DNA from: Betaproteobacteria bacterium
GTDB taxonomy: Bacteria > Pseudomonadota > Gammaproteobacteria > Burkholderiales > SG8-41
Assembly (NCBI GenBank): GCA_028291945.1
Contig: JAQGNH010000449.1
Coordinates: 1-50,564 of the forward strand
Direction of reading: 5' to 3'
DNA: 50,564 nt
Part shown: positions 17,734-30,123 of the stretch, piece by piece
Numbering within the stretch: position 1 is the stretch's first letter
How the letters are laid out: each line of letters begins with the position of its first letter
The notes under the pieces: generated by a model
What the model was told of the DNA's origin: nothing
Database searches by the model: none
The model's input: the letters and a program-made list of their open reading frames with translations, nothing else
Translations under genes and position numbers: made by a program

Positions 17734-17901
17734 ATTGAGCTCCAGCGTAGCGAGAGAGATACAACGGCGTGTGCGAGACGGTTATTGTGAGACAGCAGAT
17801 GCTCGAGGCGTTCGATGCAGCCGCTCGCTGCGAGTGGCCAACATTCGAAAAAGTTGCGGTTGAACGATCCGGGCTCCAGCCGAAATGAGGCGCACACACG
17901 G

Positions 17902-19185
17902 TCAAACGATCAATATGGCTCTGTAATCGTTCACGTTGGTTCGAGTCGGTCCTGTTACGACGAGCGCGTCGAGCGCCGAGAAGAACCCGTAGCCGTCATT
18001 GTTCTCGAGCAGCTTGTCTGCACGAATTTTCTTGCACTGCGCGCGCGCGAGCGCGTCCGGCGCGAGGAAAGCGCCCGCATTATCTTCGGAGCCGTCGATA
18101 CCGTCGGTGTCACACGCAAGAGCGTACACATCTGCAATGCCGTTCAAATCGATTGCCAGTGAAAGCAGGAATTCCGCGCAGCGGCCGCCGCGTCCGTCGC
18201 CGCGAACCGTGACCGTGCACTCACCACCGGAAATGAGCGCGACCGGCGGCTGCCATGGCGAGCCGTGAGCTCGTATTTGCCGCGTCAACGCGCCGTACAC
18301 TTTTGCCACTTCGCGTGCTTCGCCTGTGACAGAGTCGCCGAGAACCGCCGCCTGAATATCATGCCCGGCAAAGAAGCGCGCAGCGGCGTCGAGCGACTGC
18401 TGTGCGCATGCAATCACCCGGTTCTCGACGCGACGAAAAATCTTATCGCCCGGTTTGGGTGTTTCGGCCGCATTGCCTGCCGCACCCGGTTGCAGATGAT
18501 CGAGTACCGCTGCCGGGGCGCGTACGTCGTACCGAGCGAGCACGTCCAGCGCATCCTGATACGTCGTCGGATCTGCTGCGCAAGGCCCGGAAGCAATATG
18601 CGTCGGGTCATCTCCGGTTACGTCCGACACGATCAGCGCCAGGACGGGTGCACGGCTCGCTGCGGCCAGACGCCCGCCCTGAATTGCGGACAGATGCTTG
18701 CGCACGGTATTCATATCCTGGATCGGTGCGCCCGAGCGCAGCAGCTCGTGCGTGGTCGCTTTCAGATGCGCCATCGAGAGACCCACAGCCGGAAGCGACA
18801 ACAGGCTCGATCCGCCGCCTGACAGAAGAACGAGCAGCAGATCGTCGCGGGTCAATGCCTTTACCCGGCGCAGAATTTCCTGTGCTGCGTGTTCGCCGGC
18901 TTCATCGGGCACTGGATGTCCGGCTTCGAGCACCGTGATGCGGTTGGTGAGAAGCCCGTGCTGATAACGCGTGACGACCAGGCCGTCGAGCGGCGCATCG
19001 GCCGGCCAGTGCTGTTCGACCGCGAGTGCCATGGCAGCGGCGGCTTTACCGGCACCGACTACGAGGGTTCGGCCTTTCGGGCGTTGTGGCAGATGCTGCG
19101 GAACGAGCAGCAGCGGATCGGCCGCTCCGAGCGCCGCTTTGAAGCTCTCGAGCAGCAGGTCTCGCGGTGAGATCGATGCTTTCAC
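17902..19185 (-). CDS. Glycerate 2-kinase (MOFRL/DUF4147 family)
   Basis: This family makes 2-phosphoglycerate from glycerate and ATP; some members were first named hydroxypyruvate reductase (TtuD). The product has 427 residues. The N-terminal domain has GRTLVVGAGKAAAAMA and the glycine-serine loop VLLSGGGSSLLSLP. The C-terminal MOFRL domain has ISGGECTVTVRGDGRGGRCAE and ACDTDGIDGSEDNAGAF. It lies 20 bp after uvrA on the same strand, so the two may share a transcript. No other glycerate pathway gene is adjacent. Confidence 0.88.
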   Translation of the reverse strand: MKASISPRDLLLESFKAALGAADPLLLVPQHLPQRPKGRTLVVGAGKAAAAMALAVEQHWPADAPLDGLVVTRYQHGLLTNRITVLEAGHPVPDEAGEHAAQEILRRVKALTRDDLLLVLLSGGGSSLLSLPAVGLSMAHLKATTHELLRSGAPIQDMNTVRKHLSAIQGGRLAAASRAPVLALIVSDVTGDDPTHIASGPCAADPTTYQDALDVLARYDVRAPAAVLDHLQPGAAGNAAETPKPGDKIFRRVENRVIACAQQSLDAAARFFAGHDIQAAVLGDSVTGEAREVAKVYGALTRQIRAHGSPWQPPVALISGGECTVTVRGDGRGGRCAEFLLSLAIDLNGIADVYALACDTDGIDGSEDNAGAFLAPDALARAQCKKIRADKLLENNDGYGFFSALDALVVTGPTRTNVNDYRAILIV

Positions 19186-19205
19186 GCGGTCACCGGCTCA
19201 CTCGG

Positions 19206-22085
<2,880 letters not shown>

Positions 22086-22151
22086 TAAGCTGGGGCAAAC
22101 CTGCTAATATACCGGAGTCCCTCTCGCATTCCCACGCCGTTTCCATCCCGG

Positions 22152-23528
22152 ATGTCCCAGCACGACCGCATGAGCCCTCTCGAACTGCGCGCGAGCATCG
22201 CGCTCGCGGGTATTTTCGGTTTGCGACTGCTGGGCATGTTCGTGATCCTCCCGGTCTTTGCGATTTATGCGGAGCGCCTGCCAGGCGGCGACAATCTGAC
22301 GCTCGTCGGTATCGCTATCGGCGCGTACGGCCTCACGCAGGCGATATTGCAGGTGCCGTTTGGATGGTGGTCGGACCGCTATGGCCGCAAGCCCGTAATT
22401 TACGCAGGCCTGTCCATATTCGCGATCGGTAGTCTTGTCGCAGCCGCTGCGCCCACGATTTACGTCGTCATCGCAGGACGGGTCCTGCAAGGCGCCGGCG
22501 CGATCTCTGCGGCGGTAATGGCGATGGCCGCTGATCTCACACGCGATGAGCATCGTACCAAGGCAATGGCCATGATCGGTTCGACCATCGGGCTCGCGTT
22601 TGCCTTGTCGCTCATCGCAAGCCCCTGGCTCAGCAATCATATTGGGGTGCCGGGCATTTTTGCAATGACCGCCCTCCTTGCGCTCGTGGCGATGCTCGTC
22701 GTCTGGCGAGTGGTGCCTGACGTGGTGGAGGTGCGCGGCCGGTCGCGCGTGAGCGCTTTGCACGAGTTCCGCTCGGTGCTTGCAGACCCGCAGCTTGCAC
22801 GTCTGAACTACGGGATTTTCGTGCTCCACGCGGTATTGATGGCGCTTTTCATCGCGGTTCCATTTGCGCTCAGAGACGCGGGCCTTCCGGTCGGTGAGCA
22901 TTGGAAGGTGTACCTGCCGGTGATGCTGGGCTCTTTCGTGCTGATGCTGCCGCCGATTCTGAGCCAGGGTCGTGCCGGACGGGTGAAGCTATATTTCGCG
23001 GGGTCGGTTGCGACACTGCTGATCGCGCATCTAGCGCTTCCGTGGCTCGCCGCAGGTGTCGTGCCTCTTGCGTTGTTTTTGCTCCTGTTTTTTACGCCCT
23101 TCAACGTATTGGAAGCATTGCTCCCTTCGCTCACCGCAAAGCTCGCTCCAGCAGGCGCGAAAGGCGTGGCAATCGGCCTCTACAGCAGCATCCAGTTCTT
23201 TGGCACATTCGTAGGCGCTGCGCTGGGTGGTTTTGCGTATGGCCGCTGGGGATTGAGCGGGATTGTCATCGCGGACGTGGCGCTGCTCGTTATCTGGCTC
23301 ATCGTCGCTTTTGGGATGCGGATTCCGTCGACGTTGAGTACGCGCACCTACGCAGTGCCGAGCCTTACGGCAAGTGAGGCGGAAACGTTGCTGATGCGAC
23401 TGCGGTTGCTGCCCGGCGTGCGCGAGGCGCAGATGCTTCCCGCGCAGGGTACGGCGTTTCTGAAGGTGGACAGCGCGGATTTTGACGAACAAAATGTGCT
23501 ACAGACGATAACGGGGAAGGTGAGCTGA
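22152..23528 (+). CDS. MFS transporter, YajR-like, with C-terminal ferredoxin-like domain
   Basis: A 12-helix major facilitator of the inner membrane. Motif A is seen in the helix 2-3 loop ([13 protein letters not shown]), and motif C-like residues occur in the fifth helix region. After the last helix, residues from about 395 to 458 form a soluble domain ([20 protein letters not shown], then [12 protein letters not shown]) with the alternating pattern of the heavy-metal-associated-like domain found in E. coli YajR. The substrate is unknown in the family. It starts 66 bp from uvrA (divergent) and ends one base before the ssb ATG, so the two are probably co-transcribed. Confidence 0.87.
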   Translation: MSQHDRMSPLELRASIALAGIFGLRLLGMFVILPVFAIYAERLPGGDNLTLVGIAIGAYGLTQAILQVPFGWWSDRYGRKPVIYAGLSIFAIGSLVAAAAPTIYVVIAGRVLQGAGAISAAVMAMAADLTRDEHRTKAMAMIGSTIGLAFALSLIASPWLSNHIGVPGIFAMTALLALVAMLVVWRVVPDVVEVRGRSRVSALHEFRSVLADPQLARLNYGIFVLHAVLMALFIAVPFALRDAGLPVGEHWKVYLPVMLGSFVLMLPPILSQGRAGRVKLYFAGSVATLLIAHLALPWLAAGVVPLALFLLLFFTPFNVLEALLPSLTAKLAPAGAKGVAIGLYSSIQFFGTFVGAALGGFAYGRWGLSGIVIADVALLVIWLIVAFGMRIPSTLSTRTYAVPSLTASEAETLLMRLRLLPGVREAQMLPAQGTAFLKVDSADFDEQNVLQTITGKVS

Positions 23529-23529
23529 C

Positions 23530-23976
23530 ATGGCCTCAGTCAACAAGGTAATACTGATCGGCAATCTGGGCGCGGATCCGGAGACACGATATCTGCCGAG
23601 CGGCGACGCGGTAACGAACATTCGAATTGCGACGACCGACTCGTGGAAAGATAAAAGTGGCGAAAAGCAGGAACATACCGAATGGCACCGCGTCGCGTTC
23701 TTCGGGAAGACTGCTGAAATCGCTGGCGAGTACTTGAAGAAAGGCTCGCCCGTGTATGTCGAGGGCCGCATACGTACGCGCAAATGGCAGGACAAGGAAG
23801 GACAGGAACGTTTTTCGACCGAAATCGTGGCCGACCGCATGCAGTTGCTCGGTGCACGCGGCGGCGGCGCCGAATCGATGAGCCGCGAGCCCGCCGCTGC
23901 TATCGCTGGCAGCCCGAAAGCACCTGCCAAGAAAGGCGGCGCGTTCGACGAGATGGACGACGATATTCCGTTCTAA
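23530..23976 (+). CDS. ssb: Single-stranded DNA-binding protein
   Basis: SSB coats single-stranded DNA in replication and repair and recruits partners by its acidic tip. The OB-fold spans about residues 1-108 ([20 protein letters not shown], then [20 protein letters not shown] and [11 protein letters not shown]). A short linker follows, ending in the conserved acidic tail DDDIPF. Length is 148 residues. It lies directly after the MFS gene and convergent with the broken phosphotransacetylase gene. Confidence 0.97.
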   Translation: MASVNKVILIGNLGADPETRYLPSGDAVTNIRIATTDSWKDKSGEKQEHTEWHRVAFFGKTAEIAGEYLKKGSPVYVEGRIRTRKWQDKEGQERFSTEIVADRMQLLGARGGGAESMSREPAAAIAGSPKAPAKKGGAFDEMDDDIPF

Positions 23977-24024
23977 CGGACGTGCTGTGCGCCGTGGTTT
24001 ACCGACGGCTTTCGTTTCGGCAGA

Positions 24025-24961
24025 TCAAGCTGAGCTCATAGCGCGTGTGCTGTGATGCACGAGCAGGCACGCCATCGCCGCAGAAGCGACGCGGCTCCCG
24101 GGGGTGTCGGCACGGCTGGTCAGCACCACCGGTGCGCGCAGCCCCATGACGACGCCGGCTGCGATCGCGTCGCTCAAGTAGACGAGCGACTTGTACAGAA
24201 TATTGCCAGCCTCGATACCGGGGACGATGAGGATATCCACCTTCCCTGCGACTCGCGTCTGGATGCCTTTGATGCGGGCGGCGTGCGCGGAAATCGCATT
24301 GTCGAAGGCGAGCGGTCCTTCGACTATGCCGCCAACGATCTCTCCGCGTTCGCCCATCTCGCGCAACGCGGCGGCATCGACAGTGGAGGGGATCGCGTCA
24401 TTCACGGTTTCGATCGCCGAGAGCACAGCGACGTTTGCCGTGACGATGCCGGTCGCGTGGGCGCAGTCGATCGCGTTCTGAGTGATATCGCGTTTCACAC
24501 GCAATTTCGGGGCGACATTGATCGCGGCGTCGGCAATGAACAACAGACGCTCGTGAGTCGGCACGTCCATTACGAACACATGACTTACGCGGCGCGGCGT
24601 CAACAGTCGCGCCGTCCGTGAGGCGAGCGCTTTCATGAGCTCGTCGGTGTGCAGGCTTTCCTTTCATGAGTACGCGCACACGCCCCTCATGCACGAGCGC
24701 TGCTGCGCGATAAGCCGCATCCAGGGGCCCCGTCACGTCAACGATGGGAGCGCTGCTCAGATCGAGACCACGCGCTTGGGCGATGCGCTGGATCTGTGAT
24801 CTGGGGCCGACCAGCAACGGTTCAATCAGACCTGCTTCAGCTGCTTCGAGTGCCCCTTGCAGTGCTCCGCTACTGCACGGATAGATGACCGCTGTGGGAA
24901 CCACGCCCTGCGCGCGAGCTTGCGCCACGAGACGCTCGGATTTTCCGTGGTGCGGGCTCAT
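24025..24961 (-). pseudogene. Phosphate acetyl/butyryltransferase, frameshifted by one base
   Basis: Two overlapping minus-strand frames each encode half of one protein of the Pta/Ptb family, which moves acyl groups between CoA and phosphate. The first half (from ATG 24961) reads TAVIYPCSSGALQGALEAAE and EPLLVGPRSQI. The second half reads MDVPTHERLLFIADAAINVA, GIVEGPLAFDNAIS and VDILIVPGIEAGNILYKSL. The frames join at 24657-24659, where the plus strand has TTT. With one base less there, the reading continues as MKGSLHTDELMKALASR, the expected family sequence, and gives about 311 residues. All else looks intact, so this is either a recent lesion or a sequencing error. Confidence 0.85.
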
Positions 24962-25001
24962 GGCTCATGCACACGCGCCCCTGCTGGCATCTGTCGGCTG
25001 C

Positions 25002-26171
25002 TCACGCACCCGGCCAGGCATCGGAGTTCCCCGGCCTGCGCGGCGCCGCACTGTAGCGGCTGAAAGCCTGCAGCACCATGGCGCCGAGACCACCAGCCAA
25101 GGCCAGGATGAGTGCCACGGGGCCGGCGTACGGGACGGTGCCCGCGAACGCGAGTAGCACTAGCGCAACAGCCAGGAACGCAAGGCGCCATGCCAATGCC
25201 TGCGTGTGGGCGCCCAACGGCTGCGCGAGCTTCTGAGCGATGAAAAAACCCGTGACCAGATATCCGATGACGAGCGCCACCGCATGAATCGCGGCGAGCG
25301 CCAGCCCTATAGGGATACCGATGATCGTAATGATGAGCAAAACAGCAACGGGTGGTACGCTGAAGAACAGCGCACTGCCCAGGCCGAGGCTTTTAACCGG
25401 CGCAGTTGCGAGCATCCGGACGGAGTTGCGCGTGAAGCCCGGAAATAACGTGTTTAGAAGGACGCCCGCAGCAAAGAGCCCGGCGAGAAGCAGGGGTCGC
25501 AAGGGTTTGACTGCGTCCAAGCTCGTGCTGCCCTGGCCGACCTGGAGTTTGGCAGGCATGCGCGTTATCTTGCCCATGACCTGCGCCTGCGGGTCTATGG
25601 TGATCTCCTGACCGCTCGAGTACACGATGTCTCCATACACCCGTGCCGAGCTACGCACCTCGATGCGGTCAGCGGAGAGGTCGACGGGGCCGTACAACTC
25701 ACCCGCGAGTGTCACGTCGCGGCCATACACTTTCATGCTCGCCATGGATCGCCCATCGATGCTGACGCTGCTGCCGGCGAGCCACGTGTGTCCATGAAGC
25801 TCGGCATTTCGGCTGAGCGCGATGCGGCCCGCCGCGATCATGACATCGCCCTTGACGCGATTGGCGACCGTCACGATACCGCCTGCTGCCCGCAGATCCT
25901 CTCCCACAGGCGCCTGCACGTCCAGCGAACCTGCCGCCAAGACTGCGTCACCCCCCACCGGCTGGTCGACATGGATGCGCCCTGCCGCGGCGATCAGATC
26001 GCCTTCGATAGCGCGGTCGATGCGCACTTCGGCGCCGGTCATGTAGACCGGATCGGGGTAGTTGTCGTCATCCGCGGCGAGGGCCGGACCGGGCGTGGCA
26101 ATAAGAAGTGCAAGCGCGGCTGCCGAGATGGCGCCGCTCTGGCGACGTGCTTGCACGAAGATTGATGTCAT
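25002..26171 (-). CDS. Bactofilin-like membrane protein
   Basis: A 389-residue envelope protein. After a signal peptide (ending near ALAAD, about residue 33) come roughly 150 residues of repeating short strands such as GDLIAAAGRIHV, GDAVLAAGSLDV, GDVMIAAGRIAL and GDIVYSSGQEI. This is the pattern of the polymer-forming bactofilin-like beta-helix. The C-terminal half has four or five hydrophobic helices. ATG 26171 is chosen because it opens the signal peptide; the open frame upstream runs antisense through fmdB. It diverges from fmdB and lies 40 bp after the broken phosphotransacetylase gene. The function is unknown; a role in envelope organisation is inferred from the repeats only. Confidence 0.78.
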   Translation of the reverse strand: MTSIFVQARRQSGAISAAALALLIATPGPALAADDDNYPDPVYMTGAEVRIDRAIEGDLIAAAGRIHVDQPVGGDAVLAAGSLDVQAPVGEDLRAAGGIVTVANRVKGDVMIAAGRIALSRNAELHGHTWLAGSSVSIDGRSMASMKVYGRDVTLAGELYGPVDLSADRIEVRSSARVYGDIVYSSGQEITIDPQAQVMGKITRMPAKLQVGQGSTSLDAVKPLRPLLLAGLFAAGVLLNTLFPGFTRNSVRMLATAPVKSLGLGSALFFSVPPVAVLLIITIIGIPIGLALAAIHAVALVIGYLVTGFFIAQKLAQPLGAHTQALAWRLAFLAVALVLLAFAGTVPYAGPVALILALAGGLGAMVLQAFSRYSAAPRRPGNSDAWPGA

Positions 26172-26287
26172 GTATGCCCAACGCGAACCGGCGGAATTGT
26201 GCCGCTTATTGCACTGCGGGGCGAGCCTGATCTTGCAATTGATCAAATCGGCCTCAAATGCGCCTAGGTCGTCGTAACCGGTTAAGG

Positions 26288-26293
26288 TATAAT
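26288..26293 (+). promoter_or_regulatory. Probable -10 box for the fmdB-aspS series
   Basis: A perfect TATAAT 25 bp before the fmdB ATG, in the gap shared with the divergent bactofilin-like gene. No good -35 hexamer lies at 16-18 bp upstream, so the assignment rests on the -10 box and position. Confidence 0.45.
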
Positions 26294-26318
26294 AACTTTT
26301 TCGCTTTCGAGAGCCATT

Positions 26319-26651
26319 ATGCCGATTTATGAATATCGTTGCTCGGCATGCGGGTACGAGCACGAATACTTGCAGAAAGTGAGCGACCCGCGGCTCACGA
26401 CCTGCCCGGAATGCGGCAAAGCCACGTTCGACAAGCAGGTCAGCGCGGCCGGTTTTCAGCTGAAAGGCAACGGCTGGTACGCAACCGACTTCAAAAACAG
26501 CGGTGCCAAGCCGAAGACCGGCAAGGATGCTGGGGACAAGACGAAGGCAGACCAGGACGCCGGAGACAAACCGAAAGCCGAATCCGCCGAGTCGAAGAAG
26601 GATGAGAAGCCTGCGCCTGCCGGCACTGGTGCTTCCCCCGCGTCGACCTGA
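26319..26651 (+). CDS. FmdB-type zinc ribbon protein
   Basis: A small putative regulatory protein. The zinc ribbon is at the N-terminus: MPIYEYRCSACGYEHEYLQK with Cys8/Cys11, then Cys29/Cys32 in TTCPECGK, followed by the family's GFQLKGNGWYATDFK. The rest, from about residue 62 to 110, is a low-complexity Lys/Asp/Ala/Pro tail. The gene heads the series fmdB, DUF502, aspS, which is a common betaproteobacterial arrangement. Its exact role is not known. Confidence 0.87.
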   Translation: MPIYEYRCSACGYEHEYLQKVSDPRLTTCPECGKATFDKQVSAAGFQLKGNGWYATDFKNSGAKPKTGKDAGDKTKADQDAGDKPKAESAESKKDEKPAPAGTGASPAST

Positions 26652-26783
26652 AAGCTTCGCGGCCACTGCGTGCCGCCGTACCTCTGCGTTTCGGCCGTCC
26701 CGTGACGTAGCGTTAAACCCTCGAGAACAGATGATCCTGGACGGCCCGTGACTCTAGGGCCGTGCCGGTGACCCTTCCGCCAG

Positions 26784-27464
26784 ATGCCCCCTAAGAGCCA
26801 TATTCGCCGTTACCTGATTACCGGCCTGGTGGTATGGGTGCCGCTCGTCATCACTGTCTGGGTCTTGAGCGTGCTCGTGGGCACCATGGATCAGACGCTC
26901 CTATTGCTTCCGCCCGCGTTTCGTACCGAAAGCTGGCTTGGCGTGTACGTTCCCGGCATGGGCGTCGTGCTCACGCTGCTCGTCGTGTTTCTGACGGGTG
27001 TGTTCACGGCCAACATGATCGGACAGCGCTTGATCCGAGTATGGGAGCGGGCCGTCGCGCGGATCCCGGTTGTGAACACCATCTATAAAAGCGTCAAGCA
27101 GGTTAGCGACACGCTCTTTTCTCCGACGGGTCAGGCGTTTCGCAAGGCGCTGCTGGTGCAGTGGCCCAGCCCCGGCATGTGGACGATCGCATTCATGACC
27201 GGGACGCCAGGAGGAGATGTTGCGAACCATCTGCAAGGCGACTACGTCAGCATCTACGTTCCGACGACCCCGAATCCGACGGGCGGATATTTCGTCATGG
27301 TTGCGCGCAGCGCTGTAATCGAGCTCGATATGTCGGTGGACGCCGCTTTGAAGTACATCATTTCCATGGGCGTCGTTGCGCCGCGCTATAGTCGGCCGTC
27401 GGCGCTCGCGACACCGAAGCTCGACCCGAAGAACGAAGAGCGGGCGCAGGTAGTGAACCGGTAA
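26784..27464 (+). CDS. DUF502 family membrane protein
   Basis: An inner-membrane protein of unknown function with two clear membrane helices (about residues 10-32 and 56-78). They are followed by a conserved soluble region (RIPVVNTIYKSVKQVSDTLF, then VSIYVPTTPNPTGGYFVMV and MSVDAALKYIISMGVV). Length is 226 residues. The neighbours fmdB and aspS are its usual partners in betaproteobacteria, which supports the assignment but does not reveal the job. Confidence 0.86.
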   Translation: MPPKSHIRRYLITGLVVWVPLVITVWVLSVLVGTMDQTLLLLPPAFRTESWLGVYVPGMGVVLTLLVVFLTGVFTANMIGQRLIRVWERAVARIPVVNTIYKSVKQVSDTLFSPTGQAFRKALLVQWPSPGMWTIAFMTGTPGGDVANHLQGDYVSIYVPTTPNPTGGYFVMVARSAVIELDMSVDAALKYIISMGVVAPRYSRPSALATPKLDPKNEERAQVVNR

Positions 27465-27467
27465 TCC

Positions 27468-27488
27468 CGGGCGGTTTTATACCGCCCG
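27468..27488 (+). promoter_or_regulatory. Hairpin just before aspS
   Basis: A perfect 8-bp stem, CGGGCGGT at 27468-27475 with ACCGCCCG at 27481-27488 and loop TTTAT. It begins 3 bases after the DUF502 stop and ends 21 bp before the aspS ATG. It has no downstream U-run, so it is not a classical terminator; it could stabilise the upstream mRNA or influence aspS translation. Confidence 0.45.
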
Positions 27489-27509
27489 CCCATTTGAATC
27501 CTGAAGAAC

Positions 27510-29291
27510 ATGCGTAGCCAATATTGCGGCTTTGTGAGCCGTGCAAACCTGGGGCAAACGATCACCCTTTACGGCTGGGTGCATCGCAGGCGCGATCACG
27601 GCGGCGTGATATTCATCGATATGCGCGATCGTGAAGGGCTCGTGCAAATCGTTTGCGACCCTGACACACCTGAAACATTTGCGACCGCGGACAAGCTGCG
27701 TAACGAGTATGTCCTCAAAGTGGTCGGGCGCGTGCGCGCGCGGCCGGAAGGCACGGTCAACCCGAACCTAGTCAGCGGCGAGATCGAGGTGCTGGCATCG
27801 GAAATCGAAATACTGAATCCGTCTCTCACGCCGCCGTTTCAGATGGACGACGAGCACCTTTCAGAAACAGTGCGGCTCGAGCATCGCTTCCTCGATTTGC
27901 GGCGGCCTCAGATGCAGAAAAATCTGCGTTTGCGCTATCGCACGGCGATGGCCGTTCGTAAGTTTCTCGACAAGGAAGGCTTCATCGACATCGAGACGCC
28001 GATGCTCACCCGTTCGACTCCGGAAGGCGCACGCGATTATCTCGTGCCTTCACGCGTGCATCCGGGCCATTTCTTTGCGCTGCCGCAGTCTCCGCAACTT
28101 TTCAAGCAGCTGCTGATGATCGCGGGCTTCGATCGCTACTATCAGATCGTCAAGTGTTTTCGCGACGAAGACCTGCGTGCGGACCGGCAGCCGGAGTTCA
28201 CGCAGATCGACGTCGAAACCTCTTTCATGAGCCAGGAGGAAATCATCGAGCTCATGGAAGAGCTCACCCGGCAGACGTTCAAGGAAGTGCTGGATGTCGA
28301 CTTGCCGAAGCCTTTTCCACGCATGCGATACGACGACGCTATGGCGTTGTATGGCTCCGACAAGCCGGACCTGCGCATAGACCTCAGGCTGACGGAACTC
28401 ACGGAGCTCATAAAGGATGTCGAGTTCAAGGTGTTCCGCGAGGCTGCGCGCGCCAAAGGAGGGCGAGTCGCGGCCCTGCGCGTCCCGAAGGGCGGGACGC
28501 TTACGCGCGGCGAGATCGACGGCTACACGGAGTTCGTGAAGATTTATGGCGCCAAAGGCCTCGCATATATCAAGGTCAACGCGCGTGACAAAGGGGCTGA
28601 AGGGCTCCAGTCGCCGATACTTAAATTTCTGTCGCCGGATGTCATCAAGCAAATCCTAGAGCGCACTGAAGCCGAGGATGGCGATCTGATTTTCTTCGGC
28701 GCGGACACGGCAAAAGTCGTGAATGAATCGCTCGGAGCATTGCGTTTGAAGATCGGCCACGAGCGCGGTCTTGCCGAATCGGGTTGGCGCCCGCTGTGGG
28801 TGCTCGACTTCCCGATGTTCGAATGGGACGATCAGGAAAATCGCTGGAACGCCATGCACCACCCGTTCACGTCTCCAGCCGAAGGTCACGAGAACCTGCT
28901 CGAGAGCGACGCCGGTGCCGCCCGCGCTAAAGCGCACGATCTCGTATTGAATGGATGGGAGATCGCCGGCGGCTCTATTCGAATACACCGGCAGGACGTG
29001 CAGTCGAAAGTCTTTCGCGCACTCAACATCAGCGAGGAAGAGGCTGAAGCGAAATTCGGCTTCCTGCTGCAGGCGTTGCAGTATGGCGCTCCGCCGCATG
29101 GCGGGATCGCATTCGGTCTGGATCGTATGGTTACGCTCATGGCTGGCGCCGAGTCCATTCGCGACCTGATTGCGTTCCCGAAGACACAGCGCGCGCAGTG
29201 TCTGCTCACGCGTGCTCCCAATACCGTCGACGAGAAGCAATTGCGGGAGCTGCACATCCGACTGCGTCAGCCTGAAGTCCAAAAGACCTGA
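27510..29291 (+). CDS. aspS: Aspartyl-tRNA synthetase, probably Asp/Asn non-discriminating
   Basis: A class II synthetase of 593 residues with the bacterial layout. The OB-fold anticodon domain comes first (about 1-105), then motif 2 ([18 protein letters not shown]) and an inserted GAD domain near 290-420. Motif 3 follows near the end ([20 protein letters not shown]). His30 in RRRDHGG and Gly81 in RPEGTVN occupy the positions that, from Pseudomonas work, mark enzymes that also charge tRNA-Asn. If so, GatCAB amidotransferase would correct Asp-tRNA-Asn elsewhere in the genome; this is inferred from those residues. Confidence 0.95.
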   Translation: MRSQYCGFVSRANLGQTITLYGWVHRRRDHGGVIFIDMRDREGLVQIVCDPDTPETFATADKLRNEYVLKVVGRVRARPEGTVNPNLVSGEIEVLASEIEILNPSLTPPFQMDDEHLSETVRLEHRFLDLRRPQMQKNLRLRYRTAMAVRKFLDKEGFIDIETPMLTRSTPEGARDYLVPSRVHPGHFFALPQSPQLFKQLLMIAGFDRYYQIVKCFRDEDLRADRQPEFTQIDVETSFMSQEEIIELMEELTRQTFKEVLDVDLPKPFPRMRYDDAMALYGSDKPDLRIDLRLTELTELIKDVEFKVFREAARAKGGRVAALRVPKGGTLTRGEIDGYTEFVKIYGAKGLAYIKVNARDKGAEGLQSPILKFLSPDVIKQILERTEAEDGDLIFFGADTAKVVNESLGALRLKIGHERGLAESGWRPLWVLDFPMFEWDDQENRWNAMHHPFTSPAEGHENLLESDAGAARAKAHDLVLNGWEIAGGSIRIHRQDVQSKVFRALNISEEEAEAKFGFLLQALQYGAPPHGGIAFGLDRMVTLMAGAESIRDLIAFPKTQRAQCLLTRAPNTVDEKQLRELHIRLRQPEVQKT

Positions 29292-29311
29292 ACGCCTGCT
29301 GGAGCGACGGG

Positions 29312-29710
29312 TTGAGCCACGTGTCGCCCGGGTCGTTCGCATTGCGCTTGTTCACGCTGCTGCTTGCACTTGCACTTGCGCTGGTGCAGGTGTCCGCGTG
29401 GGCTCGTGGCACCGGTGAGCCTGCCGCGCAGGCTGCGCGTGCGATCGAGCTAGCCGAACTGCCTCCTGAGGCGCGCGAAACCGTATTTCTGATCCGCCGT
29501 GGTGGCCCTTTTCCGTACGAGCGCGATGGCGCCGTGTTCGGCAATTTCGAGCGGGCGTTACCCATACGCGAGCGGGGCTACTATCGCGAGTACACAGTGG
29601 CCAGGCCGGGTGTGAGGCACCGTGGGGGGCGTCGAATCGTCGCCGGGCGCGGGGGAGATTTTTACTACACGGACGACCACTATAGGACCTTCAAGCGCAT
29701 ACGCGAGTGA
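29312..29710 (+). CDS. Secreted guanyl-specific ribonuclease (barnase/RNase Sa family)
   Basis: This family cuts RNA after guanosine. A signal peptide of about 32 residues (LLALALALVQVSAWA) leads a domain of about 95 residues with the family catalytic residues in order: Glu in GYYREYTV, Arg in RGGRRIV, and His in YYTDDHYRTF. These match Glu54, Arg69 and His85 of RNase Sa. The start is probably TTG 29312, with GGAG seven bases upstream; a GTG at 29321 is the alternative. The stop overlaps the next gene's start in GTGA form, and that gene encodes the cognate type of inhibitor. Confidence 0.87.
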   Translation: MSHVSPGSFALRLFTLLLALALALVQVSAWARGTGEPAAQAARAIELAELPPEARETVFLIRRGGPFPYERDGAVFGNFERALPIRERGYYREYTVARPGVRHRGGRRIVAGRGGDFYYTDDHYRTFKRIRE

Positions 29711-30123
29711 GCAAAACTATACCTTTTTCTTCAGACCGTTCAGGCGTCTATCAATCCCCGCCGGACCTGGGCGAAATGCGCAGAAGCGTCCTCGCCCAGT
29801 GCGGCGACTGGTTCGCAATCGATCTGGCGCCTGTGCATACAAAACACGAACTGTTAGACGCGTTCGCACGCGCTCTCGGGTTCCCCGCGACGTTCGGTCA
29901 GAATTGGGATGCGCTCGCCGATACGCTACAGGACATGTCCTGGCACCCTGCGAGCGGCTATGTCTTACATCTGCAGAATGTAGCTTCCGCTGAGCGCGCG
30001 TTGGCTGAGGATTGGCCGACGTTGCTTGAAGTTCTTTCTGCCAGCACTATGTACTGGAAGCGGCATGGAAAGCCATTCATCGTGTTCGTGGACCCGACGC
30101 ACGGACTGCCGCAGTGGACCTGA
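29707..30123 (+). CDS. Barstar-family ribonuclease inhibitor
   Basis: Barstar binds and blocks barnase-type RNases in the cytoplasm before export. The 138-residue product has the family core: a helix after HTKHELLDAFARALGFPATF, then the binding helix GQNWDALADTLQDMSW, and a C-terminal strand FIVFVDPTHG. It has no signal peptide, in keeping with a cytoplasmic role, and an N-terminal addition of about 40 residues. GTG 29707 overlaps the RNase stop by 4 bp, so inhibitor and enzyme are made from the same transcript in a coupled manner. Confidence 0.86.
   Translation: MSKTIPFSSDRSGVYQSPPDLGEMRRSVLAQCGDWFAIDLAPVHTKHELLDAFARALGFPATFGQNWDALADTLQDMSWHPASGYVLHLQNVASAERALAEDWPTLLEVLSASTMYWKRHGKPFIVFVDPTHGLPQWT

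Noticed and set aside
22086-22151. LexA (SOS) box between uvrA and the MFS gene
   Set aside because: No CTGT-N8-ACAG sequence is present in the 66-bp gap.
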